From the NCBI GenBank assembly GCA_026168455.1, contig CM047426.1:27525058-27589057 (forward strand): 64,000 nucleotides of DNA, read 5' to 3'. The notes under the pieces were generated by a model, which was given only the letters and a program-made list of their open reading frames with translations, did not search any database and was not told the DNA's origin. Source of the DNA: Theocolax elegans. Taxonomy: Eukaryota > Arthropoda > Insecta > Hymenoptera > Cerocephalidae. Both the position numbers and the translations under genes were made by a program. Positions 54,101 to 63,431 of the stretch are shown here, in pieces; position 1 is the stretch's first letter; each line of letters begins with the position of its first letter.

Positions 54101-57100
54101 TTTGTTAATTTAGGCATCTTTCAAAAATAATATACTTTTTATTTGAGGCAGTGATATTGTCGAATGCAAAATATAATCGGTAACATTAAAAATGTTGCTT
54201 AAATGGATCTACGAATTTATAATTATAAAATTGTTGGAGTTATTCGAAATATGTTTGAGGATTTACTATTTTTTTTAATAGCATACTTATCTATTCCTTA
54301 TCGCGTTGATAAATAACAATTTTTATGAAAAGAGAAAACTACTAGAGTACTATTATTTTTGTCAAGGAAATGTGTAATTGCTATACTTAACATTTATTTT
54401 ACTGCATAAAACATAAAAATATAATTATTTAATACTTATAGCAATTATTAATTCTTTGTACGGTAAATAATTATTTATGTATATATAATTTCAGTTACCA
54501 TGGAAAACCCTGAAGAACGTGATCGAATATTATTATATGTGGAAAACGACGGATCGTTACGTGCAACAAAAACGTGTAAAAGCCGTCGAAGCCGAAAGTA
54601 AGCTCAAACAAGTTTATATTCCGAATTACAATAAGAATCAGACGTCCACGGGACCTGGTGGTATAGTCGCTGGCCAAGCGAGTATCATACCTATTGGTAA
54701 CGCAAATAGTAACGCAAGTAGCAATGGTGGTAAGGCCGCAGTCAGCATACTCAATGGGAGTAGCAGCAATGGTAATCTTGGTACTGATGCTGCAATGCTT
54801 ATGGTATCGGCAAGTGGCAAACCCTGTGAGAGCTGTCAGACGATGCAAAGTCCTCAGTGGTATGCTTGGGGACCATCCCATATGCAATGTCGTCTTTGCC
54901 AATCTTGCTGGACTTATTGGAAGAAATATGGAGGATTAAAGGTATATTTTTTATTTTCTTCTCATTATTTTTTTAATCTTAGAGAAACAAAGCTTCTTTA
55001 CAAGCAAATTAACAGTGTGTTCGGTTTAGTAAAATCTTTTTTCACTTTTATGTTAGATTCCCTCAAGAATGGATGATGTCGATGCAGATCGCAAACGTAG
55101 TGGAGCAGGTTCGGACGAAGAGGGTAAAGGTATTGGTGGCGCACATAGACCACATCGTTGTAGCATTCCATCGTGTGGTAAAGAATTCAAACTGAAAGCT
55201 CATTTGAGTCGTCATTATGCCAGCGCACATGGGGTAGATCTGCGTGGTAATACCGGACCTGGTGGAGTAGCTACAGGAATCGGTGTTGGCGTAGGATTAG
55301 GTAAACACAAATTTATATATTTAAATTTTACTAATATTATAGAAAACAATACATAATACATTATGTTAGGTGCAGGTGGTGGAGGTTCACCACGACCCGT
55401 GATGAAGACGCGTTCAGCGTTTTATTTGCGTACCTCGGCATTGGCCCGTGCTGCTCGGCGGCTCTGCGCGGCGCAATTGCGTAGTCGACATGCGGCACGC
55501 GCGCCTCATCAGCCGGTAAACGCCGCACCACTACGTCATCTGTGCGCCTCGCCTCAGCTTGCAAGCAAAACGCCAGCAGAATTGCGCGTTTTGGCCCGTG
55601 CAGTCAGACCACGAACTCGACCCCGCGTAACTGACATAGCCACTCGTCTTGGTGACCATCCCCAGCCAAGGACACCTGGCGATTGGGACTGGCTTCAACT
55701 TACTGCCCCTGGACAACGCAAACAGCCTGATCGTGTATCCTTCCCTAGACCGCCAAAAGCGCCTGGTATAGTTCATTTTATTTCCCACCATCTTATGTCA
55801 CAAAATTTTAAGGCTGTTTTTTTATTAATAAATTGTTTTTTTAGTTTAATAGTTTTTTGAATACATAACATTTTATTACTATTTTACAGTAGTTTATTCT
55901 ATACAACACTTTTGAAGATTTTTACTTTGATTAAATTCTAAAGTTATAAATAAATCATTTAATAATTAAGTACATAATATATTTCAGGCAGTACACATAA
56001 TTAAATTCATGTTGTATTTAATTTTACAGACGGTAGTCTTCTTTATGAAAGAATTCCTAATAAACCAGAAGTTGATCGACTTCCCGGTACTCCTCCCGTT
56101 CAGCCTGCATTACAGACGCAACAAAATCTTTTGAAACGCACAAGGCCTCCATTTGATGAAATTAATGGTGCAGATGGTAATATTTATTTTATTTATTGTT
56201 TCTAATAATTTTAGTTTATAATGTGCATTATCACTTGAGTATCATACAAGGAAAGGAAAAAAGATAAATTAGTTAAATGTATGTTTACCAGGTATTGGTC
56301 TGAACACGCTAATGTCAAGCGGCCAGCCTCCAGCGAAGCGAGCACAGCACGCACAAACACTGCACGCAAACGCGCGTGCCGCACTTGAGCACGCCGCAGC
56401 AGCCGTGGTTAGTCCTGCAGCCACAGCAGGCGTTATACCATCTTTGGTTGTACCTCTTAATGGTCATGCAGCTCATCCTCATGCTTTGCCGCCTCAAGGT
56501 CAAATGTCACGGAGCAACGCAAGAAAGCAAGTGATGTCGTGGATGGACGCACCTGACGATGTTTATTTCCGTGCTACAGATCAAACAAAGTATGTTTTAC
56601 AAAACTTATTTTTTAATTAACTTTTTTATACAACAACAAAGATAAATGTGGATATTGCGATAGCGCTGGTTATTACTATGCTTATGAGAATTATTCAATT
56701 ATCAAATAATTCATTACTCTGATATAAAAAAAATTGATAGTATACTAGTTATTTTTTAGTATTGATAATATTTTTTAAAATTTTCGTAATTTCAGTATAT
56801 GTCTGTACGTTTCTAACTATTTGTGATCGTTCAAGGTTCAAGAATTGATTAAAAACTTTATATTTAATTATTTCAACAAAAAATATGAGAAAATCTTTTT
56901 TTTATCAAATAACTCCTATTTTCTCATGGTGCGGTCGATAACTATAAGTTAAACACTCAGTACACTCCCTAATTTGGATTATATTTAAATTTAGTTTAAT
57001 GTACTTTCTAAGACAATATAGCAGATCGGTAGTTGTATAAGAATCTTCAAAAAAAAGTAATTGGTATTTACCTATTTATTTTATGTGTATCTTCATAGTA

Positions 57101-57682
57101 ATACCACTCAATAATTGCAGCATTATCCGCGTCATGATATAGTCAATGCTGCAATAATATAAGTAATCATTTTTAATTCCTTTTTTTATTAATTCATTAT
57201 TAAGTACTATAAGTAAACTTAAATAAATTATTAAATTTTATCAATGTTGAATTTAATCAAACGAAAAAAAATGTATAGCTCTTTTATTATACATGTACAA
57301 TTTATATTACATATTTCATATTACTTTAGCTAAACATACTGTAATATCTACACTTACCTTATTAATTGTATATTTTTTTCGTAATAGTATTAAACTTAAT
57401 TTTTATTTAAATTTTATGAAATCAAACTTATTTAAATCAATACACACTATTATTTTCAACAGAACTGATAATCATGTTTCTTTCTCGTGCATTTTTCATA
57501 TGCTCTTTACTTATTAAGTTTCAATTTTATATTAAAATATTAAAATCTTATTTATTTTTAGGAGGCTTAGAAGAAGTCTATCATCGGTTGAATTGCGTCG
57601 AGCTGCGCGCAAACCTTGGCGCCGGCTAAGCATACCTCAGCGGGTTTCGCGACATGACGACATGGTCGTCATTCTCGACTGA
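24668..57682 (+). CDS. MTA1-like: MTA-family NuRD subunit (metastasis-associated protein homologue)
   Basis: Thirteen coding exons: 24668-24782, 30542-30609, 31842-31935, 46608-46793, 52245-52544, 53151-53422, 53900-54088, 54495-54941, 55057-55300, 55370-55765, 56030-56176, 56292-56589 and 57562-57682. Every junction is GT-AG and in phase, giving 958 residues. MTA is the scaffold of the nuclear NuRD complex: it dimerises, binds and activates HDAC1/2 through ELM2-SANT and holds RBBP4-type histone chaperones through C-terminal motifs. Order seen: BAH (RVGDYVYFE at about 35 to about 255, with a Gly-rich insertion), ELM2 from about 255, SANT at about 382-430, GATA-type finger (CESC...CRLC, 519-543), C2H2 finger at 592-615, and an RBBP4-binding-like block ([25 protein letters not shown]). 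The ATG at 24668 is the first after an in-frame stop; it adds about 27 residues before [10 protein letters not shown], where vertebrate proteins start. Confidence 0.93.
24783..30541 (+). other. MTA intron 1 (5.8 kb)
   Basis: Mostly AT-rich. Two C/T-rich islands stand out, at about 25170-25600 and 26900-27420; the second holds (TC)n at 26910-26936. A (AC)n(AT)n run lies at about 27592-27625. Open frames in these islands are of low complexity. Bases 28044-28301 hold a plus frame with no recognisable feature. The islands may be enhancers or alternative promoters; nothing in sequence decides. Confidence 0.5.
30542..31935 (+). CDS. MTA1-like: MTA exons 2-3: first half of the BAH domain
   Basis: Exon 30542-30609 (68 nt) completes GAC and encodes [20 protein letters not shown] up to NK. 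Exon 31842-31935 (94 nt) encodes [19 protein letters not shown] to LADKHQ plus one base. Both align directly with the vertebrate MTA BAH start (VGDYVYFE, then RRIEELNKT and NGNVEAKV). The next intron is 14.7 kb if the exon at 46608 is used. Confidence 0.93.
35229..35274. other. GC-rich perfect hairpin in an intronic CpG island
   Basis: GCGCGACTCGGGAAAT (35229-35244) pairs exactly with ATTTCCCGAGTCGCGC (35259-35274) around a 14-nt loop, in a CpG-rich stretch of otherwise AT-rich intron. A possible splice donor (CCTGCAG then GTCAAC, near 35554) follows 280 bp later. It may mark an internal promoter and first exon; this is inference. Confidence 0.5.
36818..36933. repeat. Near-perfect 53-bp-arm palindrome (MITE-like or hairpin RNA locus)
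   Basis: Bases 36818-36870 and 36881-36933 are reverse complements with one or two mismatches (ATATATTTGA against ATTTATTTGA) around a 10-nt loop (CTAAGGCTAT). The ends read CACTGAGAGAAGG. No clear target duplication is seen. As RNA it would fold into one long stem. Confidence 0.85.
37960..38586 (-). other. Unsupported 208-codon minus-strand frame
   Basis: The first 120 residues are Pro/Ser/Leu-rich and mirror the G-rich plus strand. The last 85 or so, from [20 protein letters not shown], have ordinary protein-like composition. No domain, signal peptide or splice context is recognised, and it lies antisense in an MTA intron. Either a lineage-specific exon or chance. Confidence 0.15.
38396..38505 (+). 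other. G-rich tract with G-quadruplex potential
   Basis: The plus strand holds more than eight runs of three to five G within about 110 bp, including two tandem GGGGAGGCATG-like units at 38400-38422. The spacing suits intramolecular G-quadruplex formation. It sits in an intronic GC island. Confidence 0.6.
41919..42141. repeat. Long (TC)n microsatellites
   Basis: An uninterrupted (TC)n of 87 nt runs from 41919 to 42005, and a second of about 35 nt from 42107 to 42141, with further CT-rich sequence to 42235. All long open frames here are repeat artefacts. Confidence 0.9.
45185..45533. repeat. 27-bp inverted repeat pair
   Basis: GATGAAACGCTTTTTCTC at 45185-45202, continuing to 45211, is mirrored at 45507-45533 with one mismatch in 27 bp, separated by about 295 bp. 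A minus frame (45307-45492) and a plus frame (45377-45559) overlap in the spacer without recognisable features. It may be a relic element. Confidence 0.45.
46131..46294. repeat. Degenerate MITE-like inverted repeat
   Basis: The left arm at about 46131-46171 (ACACGGAGAAAATATTC ... CGTAACAGCAC) matches the reverse complement of about 46259-46294 (ACGCGGATATTC ... CGTGACAGCAC), with about 25 of 30 core bases identical. The spacer is about 87 bp. Its end word resembles that of the 36818 palindrome (CACTGAGAGAAGG), so the two may be related. Confidence 0.55.
46608..46793 (+). CDS. MTA1-like: MTA exon 4: in-frame GC-rich exon in the BAH loop, possible cassette
   Basis: An acceptor (GAATTTGCAG, ending 46607) and a donor (CACG then GTGAGTCC) bound 186 nt, exactly 62 codons. 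Phase 1 on both sides means it can be included or skipped without a frameshift: included, the join reads [16 protein letters not shown] to EPHG-MDEG; skipped, it reads DKHQ-W-MDEG. The exon is strongly GC-rich at third positions, unlike MTA exons 7-12. An ATG at 46568 is open and in frame through the acceptor, so an internal start is conceivable. It falls where vertebrate MTA BAH domains carry a variable loop. Confidence 0.75.
46794..52244 (+). other. MTA intron 4 (5.5 kb)
   Basis: Contains (AT)n at about 47698-47715 and (AC)n at 47764-47782, a GC-richer block at about 48340-48900 with mirrored low-complexity frames on both strands, a (GC)(AC) patch near 49501-49535 and a degenerate inverted repeat at 50832-51067. 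No gene is recognised. Confidence 0.5.
50832..51067. repeat. Degenerate MITE-like element with about 95-bp arms
   Basis: The left arm (about 50832-50929: CTCTACC ... AAGAATTCAATTATA ... TAGTATTTGAAAA ... ACGCCCCT) is mirrored by the right arm (about 50973-51067: AGGGGCGT ... TTTTCAAATATTATCACA ... TAATTAAATTCTTTATCC ... TAGGGAG). The two diverge by scattered substitutions and small indels around a loop of about 43 bp. No target duplication is evident. Confidence 0.6.
52245..52544 (+). CDS. MTA1-like: MTA exon 5: Gly-rich loop and second half of BAH
   Basis: A 300-nt exon, phase 1 at both ends. It opens MDEGTV and a run of 12 glycines, then [20 protein letters not shown] to [18 protein letters not shown] and [12 protein letters not shown], which matches the vertebrate MTA segment around HRELFLSRQ and HIRGKC almost residue for residue. 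The Gly run replaces the acidic loop of vertebrate MTA1. Confidence 0.93.
53151..54941 (+). CDS. MTA1-like: MTA exons 6-8: ELM2, SANT and GATA-type zinc finger
   Basis: Exon 53151-53422 carries ELM2 ([12 protein letters not shown], then [15 protein letters not shown] and [16 protein letters not shown]), the HDAC-binding and dimerising part. Exons 53900-54088 and 54495-54941 carry SANT ([20 protein letters not shown] to [20 protein letters not shown]). Exon 8 then has a 60-residue Gly/Asn/Ser linker and a Cys4 finger with C-x2-C-x17-C-x2-C spacing ending [11 protein letters not shown]. All signature residues of the family are present. Confidence 0.95.
55057..55300 (+). CDS. MTA1-like: MTA exon 9: C2H2 zinc finger exon
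   Basis: The exon follows the GATA-type finger directly and encodes [20 protein letters not shown] then HYASAHG, which fits C-x4-C-x12-H-x4-H with the usual Phe and Leu core residues (residues 592-615). A basic/acidic stretch ([16 protein letters not shown]) precedes it and a Gly/Val-rich tail follows. I do not recall this finger in vertebrate MTA1-3, so it is probably an invertebrate feature. It may add DNA or protein contacts to NuRD. Confidence 0.85.
55370..57682 (+). CDS. MTA1-like: MTA exons 10-13: C-terminal RBBP4-binding region and tail
   Basis: Exon 10 (55370-55765) has the block [20 protein letters not shown], comparable to the vertebrate RBBP4-binding R1 block (KTRQAFYL). Exon 11 (56030-56176) has [15 protein letters not shown], like the vertebrate KRSYEQHNGVDG segment. 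Exon 12 (56292-56589) is Ala/His-rich with [10 protein letters not shown]. Exon 13 (57562-57682) encodes [20 protein letters not shown] and ends VVILD, matching the vertebrate tail motif RRAARRP. The intron before exon 13 is 972 bp. Confidence 0.9.
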
Positions 57683-59436
57683 ACGCGATCTGATTCTTAA
57701 GATCCAGATATCTTCGTGATGCAAAAAAGCAACAAATTTATATACGCGGGAGTTTTAACCAGTATATGTACGACACAAACAAGGGACAACAACAATCAGT
57801 CAGGAATTGTCAATCGATTTGTAAGCTACGCTTATGCAGATTGTGCGACGACACGAGTATAAAAAAACTGATATTAACGGATGATCCGAACAGGATAAGA
57901 TATTGAAAAAAATGCAAATAATGACGATCAAACTCTGGAGAAATAAGTGTCGATCCCCCAATTTTAAAATGAAATCGAGTCATTCGCCGTGAATCATGAT
58001 TTTCTATTCGTATCAATTAAATATTGTTGTTATTAATAATAATAATTATTATTAATTAAATGTACATATGCATACGAACGCCACACACAAGCATACACAC
58101 AGCCACGGGCACACGTACATACATACATAAAATGAATGAAAATGAAAAAAAAAACCGCGGGGCTGGGTATTCTACTTGAAGTGGTTTATGCAGGAGTTAT
58201 AAATTTTTTGATTTCTTTTATTTACACATTCACCCATAACTTAATGATTGTATATTGCGAAAGAGATTTGTTCGTGAATTAATTACTTTGTAAAAAAAAA
58301 TTAATAACTGGGTACATTAATTTACTGTATGTATGATTAGTAAGTTACTTCATTGTCCAATGAACGATTTAATTTAGTGTAATAATATGTTTAAGTATTT
58401 ATAAACACGTTTGAGCTATTATTTTTTAAATTGATAGTAAAAAGAAATAAAAATATGAGATTAGGTTCTTTTGAAAATTGCGAAAAAGTGTAGTTCTCCT
58501 GTAACTGTTTTAAGTAAGTGCCTAGTTCTGTACATAATTATATACATACATGCATACATAGTGAAAAAAAAACTAAAAAAAATCGACAAGCGGAAACGTT
58601 AGCGATATAAACGTACGCAAGGATAATTCGCAATGACGTATCCGAGCTACGTTAAGGTGCGACGTTCAAAATGAAATAAATTCAATGAAATTGTCGAATG
58701 AATTGTATTAATGCCAAGCTCGCTGATCCGTGTTTACACTAGACGAATGCGCGCGACTGCGGTAAAGCGAAATTGTGCGTAAGAACGCGAGGGAGCAAAT
58801 GAAAGAAAGAATGCTCACTGTGAATATTTTTATTAAATTTTCAAGTTTGATGACTTCCGTCGCAACAATTAATAAATAAACTAAGTATAAATGGGAATGT
58901 CTTCTGTAATTAACCCTATATATTTTCCTCCACACGACTTTTTTTTGATAATTAATTTTAATTTGTTATAATTTTTAACGGACTATATTTGTAAGTTTAT
59001 TGTTAATTTTAATAAACCTAAATAAATTTGAAAACTGCAAATCTGTAGAGAGATCATAACTCGTGAGACTCTTAGGTTCGTTTAATTTTTAGTATGTAGC
59101 AATTTGTACAAACACACTTTAGAATACATTTTCAACAGTTACTCTTTTATTTCATATATTCACTCGTATTAGATATTTTTCTTGATATTAGTGATTGACT
59201 TAACGAGTCAATTATAATTTTTTGCACAACGTTTCGGAAACATCTTTTTTAAGTTACTCTTTAAAAAAACACATTGCATCGCAATGCATCCGTCATTGGT
59301 TAGTTTTCAAATTAAAAGAAATAAAGCAATTCTCAATAACATATAAAAATGTTGTAATCTTGTTTTATTATACATACAAAATAATATTTAATTACATGAT
59401 ATAATTAATATATTACAAAAAATAGATTATGAAATA
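57683..59436. other. 3' UTRs of MTA (plus) and SF3B2 (minus)
   Basis: Plus-strand AATAAA hexamers at 58446-58451, 58675-58680 and 59011-59016 are candidate MTA poly(A) signals. A minus-strand AATAAA (TTTATT at 59364-59369) lies about 70 nt past the SF3B2 stop. A minus frame at 58708-58935 has no supporting features. Confidence 0.45.
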
Positions 59437-61543
59437 TTAAAATTTAAACTCTTTATATTTCTTTGACGACTTTGAATCCTGGTTTTGCTGACGTTTTCGT
59501 TTACTCTGTAAAAACGATATTGAGATGAAATATGAAATCATGTATGACAAAAACGTTCATAAATATTTATTTTTTACCTTTTGTCGCTGTACATGGTCTT
59601 GTAACATATCAGATAAATCTTCCCGCCTCAAAGCTTGACGATTTCGCATCGTTTCCTCGTAACGAGAAGCCATAGCTTCAGAATCCAAATCCAATTCACT
59701 TGGATCTAATGCTAATTCCACAGCTCCTTCCCTCTCTGTTGCTCTCACTTCAGATGAGGAAACAACACCACGTCGAGCAGCTATTACTGATGGTGGAGCT
59801 TGTCCACCAGCTCCTGTCATATCATACACATGTGTACTGCCCATCATACTAGTTCCCAACCCTTCTGCTCTTCGTTCTTGTAAAACTGTATACAAAGCAG
59901 GAGTATCACCACCTTCCATTTCACTTTCAATTTTTCTCTTCCTCAACTCAATAGTTTCAGGTGTTTCTAAACCTGCTGGAATAGAAGTAATACCACTTGG
60001 TGTGATAAGTCCTTCTGCTCCAGGAGTGACCAGTCCAGTGGCATCATCCTTGCCTAAAAAAATACAAAATATAAAATTAATGTGAAATGCTTAGTACAAT
60101 AAAATATTCTCTTGCTATAATTTATTTCTTTATTCTACATAACTTTGTAATTATGGCTACAGAAATTAAAATCAAATATGACTTACCTTCTTCTTCATTA
60201 TCTTCATCTTCATCATCTTCATCTTCTTCTCCAGAAGATTCTGATTCTGGCTCTCCCCACATACCTCTGTCAACATCCTCATCCAATGCATCTTCTCCTG
60301 GTGTTCTAGTTACTCCAAACACATCACCATACAATGGTCTACCAGTTTCGTCAACCGGAGGTTTACCCCATCCCCCAGCATGATATCCAAATGCACAACC
60401 CTCTGGAATAGGAGCATTTAAACCAGGAATCTTGAGATTAGGATAACTAGGAGGTGGTCCATAACGTTGCATAGCAATAAGCCATGGAGGAGGCACTTTT
60501 TGACAGTTTGGTCCAACGGGCATACCAAGAGCAGTACGTAATTCATCTGTTAATTCCCCAGGTTTCTTTTCTTTTAATCGTGTTTCGAATTCTTTACCCT
60601 CATAATAGAGATCTCCGTGAATAGTCATTTTTGGTTTAGTCTGCCATTTAAAGAAAGCATCGTGAAGTTTTTGATAATCTATGTCAATTTTTCCTAATTT
60701 AGGTCTTGCCCGTTCTCTCATCTTAGCTTTAAGAGTCTTAGACTCATCTTTTTCTTGTAAACTTGCTCTCATTTCCGTAATACCAGTACGTTTAATAAAT
60801 GCTGGTAAATCAAAGGGTGGTTTTTCTATTCCTCTTTTGCCTTGCAAATACTTTCTTTTAAAACACCAATGCCTAGGTACAGGTACAGTATTTCTATGAG
60901 CTTTTAGTTGCACTAAAAGTTTTGGATCTCTCGCTGTAACGTCGTGCATTTCAACTACATCAGGCCTTCCCACAAGTTGTTTAAGTTCAGCAACACTGAG
61001 TCTGGTTAACTTTTTTAACTTTCTCTTTGAAATTTTAGGTTGTCCATTTTCACCAAGCTGCTGCTGTTGCTGTTGTGATATCATAACATCGTCATATTCA
61101 TCAACTAGCGCTCCAAGTTTAGAAGCTATAGCTCCAGCTGCAGCAAGGGCAGCTGCATTAATTGGTGGATATTGACTAATGGCTTCTCCAGTATCTGTTC
61201 TTTTTTCAGGTTCCACTAATTTAAAAGCTTCAAAAACTTTAGCGAATTGTCTATACATTGGCTCCAGATCATGGACAGTAGGTATTTCTTGAATGTATTC
61301 TACCTCTGGCTCTGGTTCACTTGAAGCTTTGTCTGTTGATGCAGAAATTTCGTTTTTTTTCTCAGCTTCATTATTTTTTTTCTTTTTCTTCTTTTTCCTT
61401 TTAGGTCTGATATTTTTATTTGACTTTCCATTTACCATATTTTCAGGAACTGTATTGTTGTAATTGTTAAACTGATGGCGGTGATGGTTATCGCGAGGAA
61501 CAAACGAATGCTCCAAACCAGGAGGTAATATTACTTCATCCAT
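59437..61543 (-). CDS. SF3B2: Splicing factor 3B subunit 2 (SF3B2/SAP145)
   Basis: Minus-strand exons 61543-60187, 60053-59578 and 59505-59437 give 633 residues. SF3B2 is part of the SF3b complex of U2 snRNP; it contacts SF3B4 and pre-mRNA near the branch site in the nucleus. Visible parts: a Lys-rich stretch (RPKRKKKKKKK) at 47-56, poly-Q at 157-162, the conserved DUF382 block from about 190 (VGRPDVVEMHDVTARDPKLL, later RHWCFKRKYLQGKRGIEKPP) to 320, the PSP domain at about 327-395 (LTDELRTALGMPVGPNCQKV, then GYHAGGWGKPP), an acidic run at 431-452, and the family C-terminus SSKKYKEFKF. Human SF3B2 is about 895 residues with an N-terminal SAP domain; that part is absent here. A spliced N-terminal exon cannot be excluded, but none is visible. 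Confidence 0.95.
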
Positions 61544-62700
61544 TGCGTATTTGTAGTTTCTGATACTTAGTACACTAAGTAAAAAAACCCAAGTATGAAT
61601 AAATATTAAAAAATTGGCTTTAATTTCTACATTGTTTTCAAATTCGTTTTTGCAAACTCTAATGTATGATTACACATTAAAGCTCGTAATGTTTACGTAT
61701 TACACACAAGGTTACGTTAAATGTAGATAGGTTATCCTCTTATTTTTGATTTTTGGTAACGAATTGAAACGCCTCTAGCGGTGAAATAAAATCAAACAAA
61801 ATGTCCGCAGTCCGCGGTAACTTCAAAAGAAAAAGTGACCACTGTCTTCTATACATTAGTTTTTTTAAATAATATTTAATTAATCAAATTATTTAAATAA
61901 TTAATACTCACCCTAAGTAGTACCTCAACATTTTATTATTGTTTTAAAGTAATAACTTAAGAATCTAAGAACTAATTATTAAATTTTGTAATTATTTTTT
62001 AATTACCCGAAAAATAGAATTTATCTATCATACCTTTAAAATAATGTAGAAAATAAAATCATTTTAAAACAAACATATATATTCGGTAAGGGGTTTAATG
62101 TTTAACCAAAACGTTTGTCATCGAAAACGTAGGCGCGCAATACTTCCTCTCTAAATAGGTTACTAGTTTTCGGAGTGTTTTTAACGAACAAGGTAAGCGA
62201 GCGAACGAAAAGAGAAAGAAAAAGAAACAGAGAGAGAGAAGGAGAAATGTTTTCCTCAATTTGATGTAAAAATTAAAACGAAGCGACTCGAAAGTTTATT
62301 AATTATGAATCAAGATTATTGATTGTGCATTGCCTGTGTCAACGTACGAACGTAAAAACCTTAAAATATTACTTAAAATATTATTAGAAGAAAAAAAAAT
62401 CAAGTTTAATCAAGGTCATTAAACCTTGAATTAGTCTGCTTGATCATCTTTAATAAATTATACATTTATACTACATAAATTTGTGAATCTATAATTACGT
62501 ATTTGATGACTAGCAAACTTGATTAACTTTGTTTTTAATTTTTATTATTATTAAGGGGTCCTTTCCATCAAGGTTATGTTAGATAATTATAGATTTCTTA
62601 CGTCAATGATATGTTTTTTCTTTATTTATGTGACTTAATATAAATTAATATTTTTGTCAGTGTTAATTCAATAAATAATTATTATATTGTTTCTCAACAG
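61544..62700. promoter_or_regulatory. Divergent promoter of SF3B2 and OPA3
   Basis: Less than 650 bp separates the SF3B2 start from a probable untranslated first exon of OPA3 that ends with a donor (GAACAAG then GTAAGC) after 62192. The OPA3 leader intron then runs to an acceptor TTTCTCAACAG at 62700. The interval is AT-rich with small GC words near 61803-61822. A shared bidirectional promoter is likely but not shown. Confidence 0.5.
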
Positions 62701-62763
62701 TTCACAACAAATTCAGAAGCTGGTGTAAAGCTACAGTTTTGATTTTCTTAATAAAAAGTCAAA

Positions 62764-63431
62764 ATGGTTGTTGGAGTTTTCCCAGCCCTTAAATTAGGTG
62801 TACTTTTCATTAAACAAATTAGTAAGCCACTTGCCCAGATTATAGTTAGTCAAGCAAAGAATCATCCTGTTTTTAGAACATATTTTATAATACCTCCTGC
62901 TCAATGTATGTAAACATTATAATTATGTAATTAAATAAGTGAGATTACATTTTAATATTGTACATACATTTTTCAGTTTATCACTGGGCAGAAGTTAAGG
63001 CCAAAATGTACCTAATGAATTTAGGCAAACCAACAAAAGTTGCTAAACTCAATGAACAAATGGCCATTGAGCTTGGTGCTAGTTTAATGGGCGAAGTTAT
63101 AATATTTAGTGTAGCTGGTGGATGTTTAATGTTAGAATATAATCGGCAAGTGACTAAAGAAGCAAAGAAGGAAGAGTTGCGACAAATGCAACTACAAAAG
63201 TTTACGGATGATATACAAGCCTTATACGATGCAACTGTCAAGCAAGAAGCTGAATTGGCACATCTTCGAAATTCACTTGACCAAGTTGCAAAGAAAATGA
63301 AAATGAAATTACCAGAACAAAAAAATGATACCAATAACAATAATAGTAGTGATGAACAGAAACAAAATGTGATCAATCGAGCTATTTCTTATTACGAAAC
63401 AGAAGTTAAGAAAAAAGAAAAAGCAAGTTAG
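62764..63431 (+). CDS. OPA3: OPA3 homologue (optic atrophy 3 protein)
   Basis: Two coding exons, 62764-62905 and 62977-63431 (71-bp intron, phase 1), give 198 residues; human OPA3 is 179. OPA3 is a small mitochondrial membrane protein linked to mitochondrial morphology and lipid metabolism. Signature segments: the N-terminus MVVGVFPALKLGVLFIKQIS with KPLAQ, then IIPPAQ followed across the splice by FYHWAEVKAKMYLMNLG, and the hydrophobic GEVIIFSVAGGCLMLEY segment at about 98-114 that is the likely membrane part. The C-terminal third is an E/K/Q-rich coiled coil with an Asn/Ser spacer (DTNNNNSS). The second half of the N-terminal family block is encoded before the intron. The gene is divergent from SF3B2. 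Confidence 0.94.

Noticed and set aside
55361..55791. Minus-strand frames
   Set aside because: Shadows of MTA exon 10, whose plus-strand frame and splice phases fit the family.
60087..60383. Plus-strand Ser-rich frame
   Set aside because: Antisense shadow of the acidic tail exon of SF3B2.
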